From: Stomoxys calcitrans
Taxonomy: Eukaryota; Arthropoda; Insecta; Diptera; Muscidae
Assembly: GCF_963082655.1 (NCBI RefSeq)
Contig: NC_081554.1
Span: 127,881,453-127,945,452 of the forward strand
Direction of reading: 5' to 3'
Length of the DNA: 64,000 bases
In this document: in pieces, positions 36,291 to 52,400 of the stretch
Position numbering within the stretch: position 1 is the stretch's first letter
Layout: every line of letters begins with the position of its first letter
The notes under the pieces: model-generated
Told to the model about the DNA's origin: nothing
The model's input: the letters and a program-made list of their open reading frames with translations, nothing else
Databases searched by the model: none
Program-made: the position numbers and the translations under genes

Positions 36291-36686
36291 CCGCCTGACA
36301 CTTGGTGCTAAATTTTGATACCATTTTCGTATTCTGTCCCCAAATACTGTGCACTTGAATCCCATATCAGTCTACTTTTGCGTCTGGTGTTTTTTGAAGG
36401 GAAGAGGCGGCCCTTCTTTTGATATCAGATTCGTATTCTATTCCCATTTGCCATTCATTTGAGTCCCATATTGTAAATTGTGGGTAAATTTATGGCATCA
36501 ATGTAGGTCATGGCTTTCCGTAAAAATAATATGTAGGGTGGGCATTGTTTATAATTAGTTTCCGTATGCATGCAGACGCAATTGAAAAGCGGTGGCACTA
36601 CCCTTCCTTAGAACGCTGGACACTTTCCGTGTGGACTATTCCTCAGCTGCTGCTCCGTCATAGCAGACCTTTTTGTCAATATAGTT

Positions 36687-37326
36687 TACTACTCTTTCCA
36701 GCAATTAATATTCTTAATAAAACACAAATTGCTTGTCCAAATAATTCAAAACCCTTGGATTTTGGCACCAAATTCTTGTTATTCCATCCACATTTCCATA
36801 TATATCCATATTTGTCAATGCATTGTTGAGACAATGTCGCAAAATTTTCAGATATTATAAAAATTTTACAATTATTGAATCATTTTTGGTATGTTGGAAT
36901 AGAAACCCGAAATGTATTTAAAAGTTGTCAACTGTGTATCAAATTCTATATTGAAGTTCTTTGCAATGCTATGTATGACTAAATTTTTTTGTGGCATTAA
37001 CACAAACATAAAAAACCTTATCACATAATAGCTTTGAAAACAAATTCATCAATTAGGAAAACATTAATTTTTATACAAAGTCGACAGCTTTTAAAAAAAC
37101 ATTTCGGGTTTCTATTCCAATATACCGACATTGCTTCAATAATTAAGAACTTTTTAGAATATCTGAAACATTTATGGCATTATCTCAACAAAGTATTTGC
37201 AAATATGGATATATTGAAATATGAAAGCAATAACAATAATTTGGTAAATGAACTCAAGGCTTTTACTTATTTGGTTACACAGTTTGTGTTTTATAAAGAA
37301 TACTAATTTCTGGAAAGAGTAGAAAA
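36687..37326. mobile_element. Foldback element, complete (second copy)
   Basis: Duplicate of 2,497-3,136. Confidence 0.7.
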
Positions 37327-38190
37327 TTACATAATTATAAATATAGTCCTCCATATTGGAATTTTTGGAAAATGTGTTTTATTGAAAACATTATTCCGGG
37401 GGTCCTGGGTTTGATGGGAATCACAATGTGGTATCACAATGGACAAGAAATGTCTATGTGTGTGTGTTTAAAAAGACTGCCACTCAGACCTAACGTAACC
37501 AAGTTTAACCACGTCAAGTTCTAGCTCATAGTCATATTTATGGTAAAAAGTCTAAAAAGGTTGCTAGAAACATATCTTAGGGCCAATATCACAAGAGATA
37601 GCCTGTGTCGGCAACAACTTGTCTACATGTTGCAGTGTGCGCATGTTATTACTTACCGGGTTTAACTCGAATTTTCTGTGATATGGCATTTTCTTTCTCC
37701 TTATTGTTGTTTTGTTTTGGCAAATTTCCTAAAAAATGTTAAATCTTTAATTTTTTTGTACACATTTGAAATAAAATTAAAGGAAATATATAATTACCAT
37801 TTTTTTCTTCCCTTATTTTTCTATCCAATAGGGAACTATAATTATCTTTAAAAAAATTTATTGTTTTAATTAATTTATATAAAAAAATGAAATAATGCGC
37901 AAAGCGTATCCAAATATGGAAATTGACAACATTTGTAATACTTACTTGATTTACAAACAAGGAGACCAACATGCCCTTTTCCCTCATGCTTAAAGAGCAC
38001 ACTCCTAGTACCATTCCAGGAAATTTCCTTTGATTGGACAACAAAAAGATTTTTATTTGAGGTCCTTATTAGCGAATACATCTATAATTAAGTGAAATAT
38101 TGGAATAAAATAAAGTTGAAACAAGTAGGGAAAGGCAAATGTAAATATCCTACACAACTTAGTTTATCGGATGAACGATATCTTATATAT

Positions 38191-39685
38191 AACAAGTAAA
38201 AGCGTGATAAGTTCGGCCGGGCCGAATCTTATATACCCTCCACCATGGATTGCATTTGTCGAGTTGTTTTCCCGGCATCTCTTCTTAGGCTAAAAGGGAT
38301 ATAAGAAAAGAGTTGCTCTGCTATTAAAACGATATCAAGATATGGTCCGGTTCGGACCACAATTAAATTATATGTTGGAGACCTGTGTAAAATTTCAGCC
38401 AATTCGTATAAGAATTGCGCCCATTGGGGCTCACGAAGTAAAATAGAGAGAACGATTTATATGGGATCTGTATCGGGCTATAGACCGATGCAGACCATAA
38501 TAAACACGTTTGTTGATGGTCATGAGAGGATCCATCGTACAATATTTCAGGCATATCGGATAATAATTGCGACCTCTAGGGGTCAAGAAGTCAAGATCCC
38601 AGATCGGTTTATATAGCAGCTATTTCAGGTTATGAACCGATTTGAACCTTATTTGACACAGTTGTTGAAAGTAAAAATAAAATACGTCATGCAAAATTTC
38701 AGCCAAATCGGATAAGAATTGTGCCCTCTAGAGGCTCAAGAAGTCAAGACCCAAGATCGGTTTATATGGCAGCTATATTAGGTTATGGACCGATTTGAAC
38801 CATACTTGGCACAGTTGTTGGGTATCATAACAAAACACGTCGTGCAAAATTTCATTCTGATCGGATAAGAATTGCGCACGCTAGAGGCTCAAGAATTCAA
38901 GACCCAATATCGGTTTATATGGCAGCTATATCAGGTTATGAACCGATTTGAACCATACTTGGCACAGTTGTTGGATATCATAGCAAAACACGACATGCAA
39001 AATTTCATCCCAATCGGATAAGAATTGCGCACTCTAGAGGCTCAAGAAGTCAAGACCCAAGATCGGTTTATATGGCAGCTATATCAGGTTATGGACCGAT
39101 TTAAACCATACTTCACACAGTTGTTGGGTATCATAACAAAACACGTCGTGCAAAATTTCATTTCAATCGGATAAGAATTGCGCACTCTAGAGGCTCAAGA
39201 AGTCAAGACCCAAGATCGGTTTATATGGCAGCTATATCAGGTTATGGACCGATTTGAACTATACTTGGCGCAGTTGTTGGATATTATAACAAAACACGTC
39301 GTACCAAATTTCATTCCAATCGGATAAGAATTGCGCACTCTAGAGGCTCAAGAAGTCAAGACCCAAGATCGGTTTATATGGCCGCTATATCAAAACATGG
39401 ACCGATATGGCCCATTTACAATACCAACCGACCTACACTAATAAGAAGTATTTGTGCAAAATTTCAAGCGGCTAGCTTTACTCCTTCGGAAGTTAGCGTG
39501 CTTTCGACAGACAGACGGACGGACGGACGGACGGACAGACGGACGGACATGGCTAGATCGACATAAAATGTCACGACGATCAGGAATATATATACTTTAT
39601 GGGGTCTCAGACGAATATTTCGAGTAGTTACAAACAGAATGACGAAATTAGTATACCCCCCATCTTATGGTGGAGGGTATAAAAA
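38191..39685 (-). mobile_element. HINE family 1, complete (second copy)
   Basis: Duplicate of 4,001-5,495, with the same hairpin, units and (GACG)n block. Confidence 0.75.
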
Positions 39686-41358
39686 TCAATTTGTATTTGT
39701 TTGTGTGTTCCTTATAGACTCAGAAACAGCTGAACCGATTTTCTTACCCTAATTTTAAGAAACGCCAGATCTCGGAGATGGTTGGTGCGATTTAAGCGAA
39801 ATTTTGTATGCTCTCATATAGTACCCTAAAAATAAAAATTTGGTGTCCAAATTTCGGATGGGGTAACTAGGGGGGCCGCCCCACCCTAAAACCTACCAAA
39901 CATATATTTAGACCAATCACGACAATATGGGACTCAAATGAAAGGTATTTAGGATAAGAAAACGTATCTGATATCCATATGTCGGACCAAGTGCTAGGGG
40001 GACCAGCCCAACCCCCAAAACACCCCCAAATCGGACATATTTACCGACCATGGCAATATGGGACTCAAATGAAAGGTATTTGCGAGTAGAATACGAATCT
40101 GATATCCAAATGTGGGAACAAGTTTCTGGGGGTCCACTCCTTTCCCAAAACACCCCCCAAACAGGACTTATTTACTGACCATGGGAATATGGGGCTTAAA
40201 TAAAAGGTATTTGAATGTAGAATACGAATCTGATAACCAAATACGGGACCAAGTGTTTGGGGGCCGCCTCTCCACATAAACCTCCCCCAAAGGGGACACA
40301 TTTACGACCATAGCCACATGGGGCTCAAATGAAAGGTATTTGGGAGTAAAGCACAAATCTGATATCAATATTCGGGAAAATTGTCTATATGATATCCAAA
40401 TATGGGACCAAGTTTTTAGGGGGCCGCCTCTCCCCAAAAACATCACCCAAAGGGTACAAATTTACGACCATAGCCATATGGGGCTCAAATGAAATCACGA
40501 ATATGATATTAATATTTCGGAAAACTGTCTATGGGGCCACCCCACCCCCACGACACCACCCAAATATCCGATGTATATTTTAAAGGCCAACTCAAAGAGT
40601 GGCCGCCCATCCCCCAAAACACCCTCAAGCCGGAAATATGGGGCTCAAATTAAAGATATGTGGGAGTAGACCACGTATCTGATATCAATATTAGGGACCA
40701 ACTGTCTAGGGGACGTCCCACCACCATAACAACCCCCAAATAGGACGTATTTGCTCACCAAGACAACTTGGGTCCTAAAGAGAGTGGAACTAAATATTTA
40801 TATTGTAGTTTTTTGGGCCAATACCTTAAACCGGACATATTTGCTGACTTTTCCAATAAGGAGTTTCAATGAGATTTGAAAACGAATTTGATATCCAATT
40901 TTGAGGCCAATGGCAATATGAGGTTCAAATAAATGATATATAGATATATGAGAATAGAGAACGTTCCTAATATATTTTCCGGGCTTAGAGTTTGGGCGAC
41001 CACCCCAATCCCCAAAACACCCCTAAATCGGGCATATTTACCGACCATGACAATGTGGGCCTAAATGAAAAGTATTGGGGGGTAGAGCAAGAATTGATGC
41101 CCACATTCGGGACCAATTTTTTATTTTTCTGGGCCATGTATCTGGGAGTACACCTTACAACCAAACTTGAATTCGTAGATCAATAAAGATCATATGGGAT
41201 TCAGATAAAGGCACTTATATCTTTAAACTGTTAGTCAAGCGATATACTATTTTCGTAGCATGGTATTTCACTAAAAAATCTTTAATTGTCGAAAATAAAT
41301 ATTCCAAGGAAACTATTGTTCCATATAAAGTAAAAGAAGGCGCAGCACGGGTCAGCTA

Positions 41359-41360
<2 letters not shown>
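39686..41360. mobile_element. ~130-bp tandem-repeat element (second copy)
   Basis: Duplicate of 5,496-7,170. A (TA)n tract follows at 41,362-41,389. Confidence 0.55.
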
Positions 41361-41389
<29 letters not shown>

Positions 41390-41494
41390 CTTGAAACGAT
41401 TTTAATGAAATTTTGACATTACATATTGGGCGACTAAAAGTTTTTTCTGTACTTACTTAAAACTACCTTATAGCACAAAATGGCGTATCGTGCC

Positions 41495-42285
41495 CACAGC
41501 TATATCACGTTATAGTCCGATTCGGGGCTCAAGAAGCGAAATCGGGAGATCGGTTTATATGGGAGCTGTATCAAGCTATAGATCGATTCTGACCATGTTG
41601 CACAAGTATGTTGAGGGCCTTGGGAGGAGCCGTTGTACAATTTGTACATTTGTGCCAAATCGGATGAGAATTGCGCTCTCTAGAGGCTCAAGAAGTCAAG
41701 ACCCAAAATGGGTTTATATGGCAGCTATATCAAAACATGGACCGATTTGAACCACACTTAGCACAGTTGTTGGAAGTAATATAGAAACACTATGTGCACA
41801 ATTTCAGTCAAATCGGAGGAGAGTGCCGCCCTCTAGAGGCTCAAGAAGCCAAGACCCAAGATCGGTTTATATGACAGCTATATCAGGTTATGGACCGATT
41901 AGGACCATACTACTTACAGTTGTTGGAAGTGATATCAAAACACTATGTGTCAAATCGGACAAGAATTGCGCCCTCTAGAGGCTAAAGAAGTCAAGGCCCA
42001 AGATCGGTTTATATGGCAGCTATATCAAAACGTGAACCGATTTGGCCCATTTACAAATCCAACCGACCTACACTAATAAAAAGTATTTCCGCAAAATTTC
42101 AAGCAGCTAGCTCTACTCCCTCAAAAGCGTGCTTTCGACAGACAGACGGACGTCTAGTTCGACTTAAAATGTCGCGACGATCAAGAATATATATACTTTA
42201 TGGGGTCTTAGACGCATATTTCGAGGTGTTACAAACAGAATGACGAAATTAGTATACCCCCATCCTATGGTGGAGGGTATAAAAA
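41495..42285 (-). mobile_element. HINE family 1, truncated (second copy)
   Basis: Duplicate of 7,305-8,095. Confidence 0.65.
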
Positions 42286-42381
42286 GTAAAAGTTATACAG
42301 TAAACCGACGGAGACACTAATATGGAAGCTAGAACACTGAGGTTAGCTACATCTTAACATGATCCAATTTTGATGGAATTT

Positions 42382-42681
42382 TGCACACAAGCTAAGAAAT
42401 CAAAGAATACATGTTGGACAAAATTTCTTCAAAATGCCGATGAACACACCTGTTGAGCCATCAAATAGAACATCTCTTGGAAAATGAAATTTCATCATCA
42501 AATGGATCTTTTAGGCACTTCAACTAAAACAAAAAAGGCTGATTTAATTTTAATTGATTTTACCAACGATAATGCCTAAAATATCCTTTTTGTGATGAGA
42601 TTTCATGCCCATTTTCTTCATTATTATATTTTGAAGAAATTTTATGCATCTTGTAGTCTTTGATTTCTTAGTTTGTATGCA
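42382..42681. mobile_element. 300-bp palindromic MITE (second copy)
   Basis: Duplicate of 8,192-8,491. Confidence 0.6.
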
Positions 42682-42998
42682 AAGTACAATTTTTTATATT
42701 GTGGCAAAAAGTACTTACCTGACCGCTCCGTTCACACAAAATTTTCACTTCTAAATGTGTGTTTTAAACTGTACAATCCCGTTAGAATAAGATATGAAAG
42801 CTTATCAAATACGCGAATAAAGTAGTCGCTGTAATTGATACCCGCAACATAATTGCTGCTCTTTTAATGGTAACCTAAGACGTTGACGACTGACAAAAAA
42901 TGATCTGTCATTATCAAGTATGTTAACGTTTCCAGCATGCGACCTATTAAAAATAGATTTTACACAAAATATATTTTTACAAACAAATATGTCATACA

Positions 42999-44080
42999 TT
43001 TTTATACCCTCCACCATAGGATGGGGGTATACTAATTTCGTCATTCTGTTTGTAACTCCTCGAAATATTCGTCTAATACCCCATAAAGTATATATATTCT
43101 TGATCGTCATGACATTTTATGTCGATCTAGCCATGTCCGTCTGTCTGTCGAAAGCCCGCTAACTTTCGAAGGAGTTAAGCTAGCCGTTTGAAATTTTGCG
43201 CAAATACTTTTTATTAATGTAGGTCGGTTGGGATTGTAAATGGGCTATAACGGTCCACGTTTTGATATAGCTACCATATAAACCTATCTTGGGTTTTGAC
43301 TTCTTGAGTCTCTAGAGGGCGCATTTCTTTTTCGATTGGAATGAGATTTTGCACGACGTGTTTTGTTATGAAATCTAACCACTGGTTCAAATCGGTCAAT
43401 AACCTGATATAGCTACCATATAAACCGATCTTGGGTCTTGACTTCTTGAGCACAAGAGTAAGCACAATTCTTATCCCATTTGGCTGAAATTCGGCACAAG
43501 GAGTTTTATTATAGCTTCCAACAACTGCGCTGAGTATGGTTAAAATCGGTCCATAACTTGATATAACTGCCATATAAACCGATCTGGCGTATTGACTTCT
43601 TGAGCCACTAGAGGACGCAATTATTATCCGATTTGGCTGAAATTTTGTATGATATGTTTCGCTATGACTTTCAACAAATTCGCTATGACTTTCAAATCGG
43701 TCCATAACCTGATATAGCTGCCATATAAACCGATCTGGGGTGTGGACTTCTTGAGCCACTACAGGGATAAATTCTTATCCGATTTGGCTGAAATATTGCA
43801 TGATGTGTTTTGTTATGACTTCCAACTTAAGAATGGTTCAAATCGGCCCCTAACCTGATATAGCTGCCATTTGTGCAAAATTTCAAGCGGCTAGCCTTAC
43901 TCCTTCGGAAATTGGCGTACTTTCGACAGACAGACGGACGGAGATGACTAGATCGACATAAAATGTCGCAACGATCAAGAATATATATACTTTATGGGGT
44001 TTCAGACGAATATTTCGAGTAGTTACAAACAGAATGTCGAAATTGGTATACCCCCCATCCTATGGTGGAGGGTATAAAAA
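42999..44080. mobile_element. Head-to-head HINE composite (second copy)
   Basis: Duplicate of 8,809-9,890. The substitution at 42,926 lies just outside it. Confidence 0.7.
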
Positions 44081-46416
44081 TAGAAGCAAATTTGCATTTG
44101 CATTAATTTTTCGTGAAGTAATGATTTGTAAAGAAGGTTCCATGTATAAAACTTTATAAAATTCTGAAATAATTTATACAGATGTCTTTAAAATAACATA
44201 ACTTACTCGCCGTGTCTTCCTCTTTTCCAAAGCAAGTCCTTAAATAACTTCATATTGCAACGTTCGTATTTGCAATATAATTGCTAGCAGTAACGGAAAA
44301 TATTTTTAAAAAATATTCAATACGCAAATAATCATTATTTTCTGTATTATTATGTGGCGCGCAAATCATGTTACTTTTGATTTTTGCCAACCGTCAAAAT
44401 TTGTCAGTGTTAGAAAAAATGGTTGATTGGCACAGCAAAATTAATTTTTTTCTCACCAATCTAAAAAACAACCCCCTACGTCATTTTTACATCTCATCAT
44501 AGGAGATTGCTTTCATTCGACACACGCTCCAAATAGAGATTATATGGATAAAAAAGTAATTGTGTTTGGTATTCGTTGTATGATCTTAACGGGTACTTCC
44601 AACGTTGGAACTTTCGGTGCATATGGCTGGCAAATATAGCTTGATGTTATTTGGAAAATCATTGATGCTTACCTAAGTTCTAATGGACAGTTTGCACTTA
44701 AAGAAGGATTGTGGGGGAAAATATTTTAATGCTAGAATATTTGTGTATTAATACTTACACTTAACTATGCAATTGTTCTTTAGATTACGTTTATATTGTA
44801 AAATAAATTACCTCGATTTGAGCAAAATTTTATATGAAGATCAGCTCACATACAAGTGTACATGCGTACGAATGTACGTACATATCATATATTCACAAGT
44901 GTACATTCGTATATATGTACGTATATACCATACATATATATACCTCATTCGATAGATGCATTTCGTCGTATTTTCATCACACAATCAGCATGAAAATTAA
45001 TATATTCTAGGTTTTAAAGACATCCAGCCAAAAGTGGATTTATTGGTTTATGGTAAAACATGCCAAACAACAAAAATTTTAGCATGCAATGCTGTAAAAG
45101 CCGTAAACAAGTTTGATTGATAATAAAACCCCATTTACACTGGTCATTTATTCGGGGTTAGCTGATTTTATAAAGAAAAATTAGATTGACGCAATAATAC
45201 AAGTTTTAATGTTCAATATTTTGAAGTTTTCCAAATATAAATGATTTTTGCTTTACCAACACATTAAGCCTTGCTTTATTTGTTAATTTTTCTTTACTTT
45301 TTTCCATTTCATTATATTTTCTGAACAAACCCTGTCATCCTACATTTGTTAAGTAATGATTACACATTTCTGCTTAAACGGTACGACTGACACGTCAATG
45401 ACGTGTAAACACGCCGTAAAACAAAGGTTTTACATACAAATGTTTTTTATGATTTTAATATTATAAACTCATTAAGCTGTTCTTTATTTTTTCCATTTCT
45501 TTATTTTTTAAAAAAAATCTTATCATCTTTTAAAGGTGTCATCACATTACATGTGATTGTCTTATATCAAACAATACATTTTAAATTTTGTTATTGTTAA
45601 AGTTCCACACATAGTGTGATATGAAAATCACTTCTCTGAATAGCACTGTTTTTTTTCGATTAGAGCGATGCTCTAAGAAATATAAAGAATTCTCCTCTTT
45701 TTTTGTAAGTTGATGAAAGCAACCCCAAATTAAATTGTTTTCACAACCTTAACAATTTGTAGTCATAAAAAATCAGCTTTCTTCACATTTTAGGTTATGT
45801 CATACAAAAATAATGTACTAATGTGATAGCAAAAATGATGAATCGTATGTTAATCGGCATTTATGACATACATAAAGAAATACCGATGATACATAAAAAG
45901 TGGCATGCCAAAGGACAAGAATATGTAGTGTGATAGAGCCTTAAGTAAATTTCTGCTTACACGATACACACGATTGACATAATTATTTAAAAAATTAAAA
46001 TGATTTAATTTTTCATATGGTCATATATACGTTTGACACATACACATTTATTCTAAGTCTAGTATTGACTTCGACTTTTCACACGAAAAACTGTCAAAAT
46101 GCACTATAAAAATATGGTGACGGAGATAATTCCAACACATTCCGTACAAGTGGCACTGAGTTCTATGAGCAAAATAGTAGCGACATGTCGCTGCATCAGG
46201 ATAAATTTCGCACAATTTTAATTGCAAACGTAATTAAATGCTCACGAAATGGGCCGAATCAACTTTGCTTCAATACTGTTGTATTTGTTGTGTGTTGTTG
46301 TTTGACTTTTGCTTGTGTTCTGACAAAGAAAAGAGTCCGTCGGATTTCGAAATAATTTAATAGACATTTTCGGTGCGAATGAAGTCAGTACCAGGCTTTA
46401 ACCAAGATATATTCAT

Positions 46417-47253
46417 TTACAGGTAGTGGCAGTTGCCCAACAACAAAATATTAAGTGCACTATCTGTCAAAATTAGTGATCAGTTCAACTATGGTACAAT
46501 TAATTTAGTACAACTTAAATAAAAAAAAAATTTACTCAGCTATTCGCATGACATCATCTTATTAGTGCATCCTGACTGCAACTCTGATTTTGAGTATGTT
46601 ACTAGTTCGCGCCATTTTCCGTTGTTTGTGTGTAATAGTTATTGATTATAACACACACAAACAACCAAAATTCCTTGACAGATAGTGCACTTCGCGAGAA
46701 AAAATTTTACTCAGCTGTTTACGGTACACTATCTGGTAATTATGTCATAGGTTTAATCAATAAATTTATGATGATCACGCATCATGATGTACCGCGTAAA
46801 TTGTTCAACTTACATTGTACATCAAATGTGTCTTCATCATGTAGGCTTGATAACACAGCTGTGATTTTTTCTAAAATCTTAAAAAGATGTACCATTTGAT
46901 CCAATATTCCAACTAAACAGTGTTACAATGATCAAAATACAAATATCACATTTAAAGAAGATAAGTTGTAAAACAAAGTTCATTTCTAAAACCGCTTTGA
47001 CATTTCAATTATCGGCATTTGCCACTCAAGGTAGTTTCGTATGGGGTAGTTTTTTGTTGTTATGATCAAGATACATATATTCATTTACAGGTAGTGGCTG
47101 TTGCTCAACAACAAAATATTCGTGCAACTTTGATTTTGAATATGTTACTAGTTCGCGCCATTTTTCGTTGTATATGTGTTATCGTTCTTAACTATAATAC
47201 GCACACATACAACCATATCTCTTTGACAGCTGTTTACGGTACACTACCTGGTA
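46417..47253. mobile_element. Two hairpin MITEs (second copies)
   Basis: Duplicates of 12,227-12,549 and 12,895-13,063, at 46,417-46,739 and 47,085-47,253. Confidence 0.5.
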
Positions 47254-47702
47254 ATTATGTCATGGTTGTGCTAGTGACGCTACCACTCAATTGTACAATG
47301 GTGTTAAATAAAGCATTTCGCAAACATGATATACCACTTTCTTCTTTTCTCTACTTTACTTTGGTACTTTTTTCCGTGCACATCATGTCATTTAACAGCA
47401 AATTTGTCAATTAATGATTGGACAACATCTGTCAAGAAATCATAACATATTTCTGTTTAAACGTTAAGTCGGCTGGCACGAATCATCGAACAAAATCACA
47501 ATGAATGTGACTTTTTTCACATTTATATTCTTGTTCTCGCGTCGGAAGTATTGTTGAGCTTTGTACGTAAAATATTATCGCCATTAAAAAATATTTGTTA
47601 AACAAATAAATACAATGTTTTAATACAATATAAGAGCGTAAAAACCTCTTCAATTGCTTTAAAGCGATGGAAATTGTAAAAATTCTAAAGATATTCTACA
47701 TA

Positions 47703-49635
47703 AACAAGTAAAAGCGTGCTAAGTTCGGCCGGGCCGAATCTTATATACCCTCCACCATGGATCGCATTTGTCGAGTTCTTTTCCCGGCATCTCTTCTTAG
47801 GCAAAAAAAGGATATAGGAAAAGATTTGCTCTGCTTTTAGAGCGATATCAAGATATGGCCCGGTTTGGACCACAATTAAATTATATGTTGGAGACCTGTG
47901 TAAAATGTCAGCCAATTCGAATAAGAATTGCGCCCTTTGTGGGTTCAAAAAGTAAAATAGAGAGATCGATTTATATGGGAGCTGTATCGGGCTATATACC
48001 AATTCAGACTATAATAAACACGTATGTTAATGGTCATGAGAGAATCCGTCGTACAAAATTTCAGGCAAATCGGATAATAATTGCGACCTCTAGAGGCTCA
48101 AGAAGTCAAGACCCAAGATCGGTTTATATGACAGCTATATAAGGTTATGGACCGATTTGAACCATACTTGGCACAGTTGTTGGATATCGTAACAAAATAC
48201 GTCGTGCAAAATATCATTCCAATCGGATAAGAATTGCGCACTCTAGAGGCTCAAGAAGTCAAGACCCTAGATCGGTTTATATGGCAGCTATATCAGGTTA
48301 TGAACCGATTTGCACCATACTTGGCACAGTTGTTGGATATCGTAACAAAATACGTCGTGCAAAATATCATTCCAATCGGATAAGAATTGCGCACTCTAGA
48401 GGCTCAAGAAGTCAAGACCCTAGATCGGTTTATATGGCAGCTATATCAGGTTATGAACCGATTTGCACCATACTTGGCACAGTTGTTGGATATAATAACA
48501 AAACACGTCGTGCAAAATTTCATTCCAATCGGATAAGAATTGCGCACTGTAGAGGCTCAAGAAGTCAAGACCCAAGATCGGTTTATATGGCAGCTATATC
48601 AGGTTATGAACCGATTTGAACCATACTTGGCAGAGTTATTGGATATCATAACAAAACACGTCGTGCAAAATTTCATTCCAATCGGATAAGAATTGCGCAC
48701 TCTAGAGCCTCAAGAAGTCAAGAACCAAGATCGGTTTATATGGCAGCTATATCAGGTTATGAACCGATTTGAACCATACTTGGCACAGTTGTTGGGTATC
48801 ATAACAAAACACGTCGTGCAAAATTTCATTTCAATCGGATAAGAATTGCGCACTCTAGAGGCTCAAGAAGTCAAGACCCAAGATCGGTTTATATGGCAGC
48901 TATATTAGGTTATGGACCGATTTGAACCATACTTGGCACAGTTATTGGATATCATAACAAAACACGTCGTGCAAAATTTCATTCCAATCGGATAAGAATT
49001 GCGCACTCTAGAGCCTCAAGAAGTCAAGAACCAAGATCGGTTTATATGGCAGCTATATCAGGTTATGAACCGATTTGAACCATACTTGGCACAGTTGTTG
49101 GATATCATAACAAAACACGTCGTGCAAAATTTCATCCCAATCGGATAAGAATTGCGCACTCTAGAGGGTCAAGAAGTCAAGACCCAAGATCGGTTTATAT
49201 GGCAGCTATATCAGGTTATGAACCGATTTGAACCATACTTGGCACAGTTGTTGGATATCATAACAAACCACGTCGTGCAAAATTTCATCCCAATCGGATA
49301 AGAATTGCGCACTCTAGAGGCTCAAGAAGTCAAGACCCAAGATCGGTTTATATCGCAGCTATATCAAAACATGCACCGATATGGCCCATTTACAATACCA
49401 ACCGACCTACACTAATAAGAAGTATTTTTGCAAAATTTCAAGAGGCTAGCTTTGCTCCTTCGGAAGTAAGCGTGCTTTCGACAGACAGACGGACGGACAT
49501 GGCTAGATCGACATAAAATTTTACGACGATCAAGAATATATATACTTTATGGGGTCTCAGACGAATATTTCGAGTAGTTACAATCAGAATGACGAAATTA
49601 GTATACCCCCCATCTTATGGTGGAGGGTATAAAAA
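47703..49635 (-). mobile_element. HINE family 1, long array (second copy)
   Basis: Duplicate of 13,513-15,445, with the same 153-bp units. Confidence 0.8.
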
Positions 49636-51625
49636 CATGATAGTCTATTGTGTGGAAAATGACGCTGTGGTGGTACATTCATATGAAAACCACTTCTGGG
49701 AAGCAATGGATATGGAATCAATTGCTGAATATGTAGAATTGAGGTTGGTAATTATTAACATAAATAAACGAAACAAAATTAGATACAATGATTTTCAATG
49801 GTTTTCTTTTGGTTCATTAGGGGGTGGCATAATCAATAACGGGTTGGTATTAAAATCAATATCTTACTGGTGCTTAAACCAATAACATATTGTTATTAAA
49901 ACTGACAATAGTTCTGTAATAAAGCTAGTACCAAACGTCACTAATTACTTTATGTTTCATCCACACCATCCGGTATTGTTTTTGTACCAAACGGTGTTGT
50001 TTTACTATCAATACCGTATGGTACTGAAATGAGAGCGTTTTATCAACTGTTCTGTGGTTGCATGTGATGCATAAACAATTATTTTCACCAATCCATTTAT
50101 AATTTTCACGTATCATGATGTAACGTGTGAATTGGGCATAAGGTTCAATGGACTGTTCGAACTTAAAGGATTTCGAGAAAAAATTATTAGAAAATTTATG
50201 TATTTCACCACCACAAAGGCCACATAAGCAAGAAAATAGTATTAGAATGACAAAAATACAACAATAAAACACTTTTCAAAGAGAGAAATTATAAAATAAA
50301 GTCTATTTCTAAATGCAATATATCATTTGAATTTACTTCATCTGCCAATCAAGTGTTTGTTAGTTGTTAGAGATTTTTATTCTTGGGCAAGTGACCCTAC
50401 CTTTTGAGGGCACCCATGGGCATATACACACATCCACATTATTTTCACCAATAAATTTATTATGATCACGCATCATGATTTATGTGTAAATTTGTATCTT
50501 TGTCGTATTTGTCATGTCTTTTTCATGTCTGCGTATTGACTGAACGGAATACATCGTTTCTCCTTTTTTCGGTACGTTTTTCCACACACATCTTGACATT
50601 TAGCAGATGTCCTCTAATGATTTCACATTTCTGTTCAAACGATGCTTTGGAACAATATTTGGAAGTCAACATAGTTTTGAATTTAAACCATGTTTCATAA
50701 TCAAGTGCACTTGTCCAAAAATATGCATACATTACGAAAGAGTACTCGTCACACGATTAGTTACGATAAAGATGCAATGTTGTTGTGTCCATATCCAAAA
50801 TAAATTTTTGGTGTATTGAAGGGATTTTATAAATTTTGAAAGGATGTTATAAAACAAAATGAAACAAGAAGAGGATATATTTTGTTTTTTTGTGACGGCG
50901 TGGACAGAGTTTTCTAGTTGGGAATTTGAAATTTTATGCCAAAGGTTTTTCCTAGCAGCTGTAAAAATGTGGCTTTTCGTAAAATATCTGTTGTTGTTAT
51001 ATTTTACGAAAAGCAACAGCTTTATTTTGTTTTACTCAATTAAATAATTCAAGTGTAAAGGTTTTTGTTCTTCTGCAAATTTGTATAGGATGTATACGCG
51101 AACACACCTTATATGTGCCTGTAATTATTAATTTGGCGTATTGTATTGTTTTCTTTATAAAAAAGATTGAAATTCAAAGTCGATGTTGTACTTAATTCAC
51201 CAACAGAGGAGAGCGCAAGGGGTGTGAGAGAGAAAAACATTAAATGTGCTTTGTAATTGAGAAGTTGCAAAATTCCTCAACAAATTTGATAGAAAAAGTA
51301 TGCGAACACTTCTTATATGTGACGTATTGTGGTTGCTTTTTAATTGTAAACAAAGATTGAAATCCAAAGCTGATTGAAAAGAACGGCGTAATGTTATAAC
51401 AATTTGAATAAAGGTGGCAATGTCGTAGCCAGAAAATGTTGTCAAAACATACACAACACTGAGAGGAAGGTTTGAATTTTGTGGTTTGCAGTAATCTAAC
51501 AAAGCTATGAAATAGGAAGTGTGAAGGTTAAAAAATCGCAATGCAGGTAATGAGGAAAGTATAACGAAGCTATGTACGTCGAAAAAAGTCGAATTTTTTA
51601 GTGTCGTCAAAACATGCACTTGACA

Positions 51626-52400
<775 letters not shown>
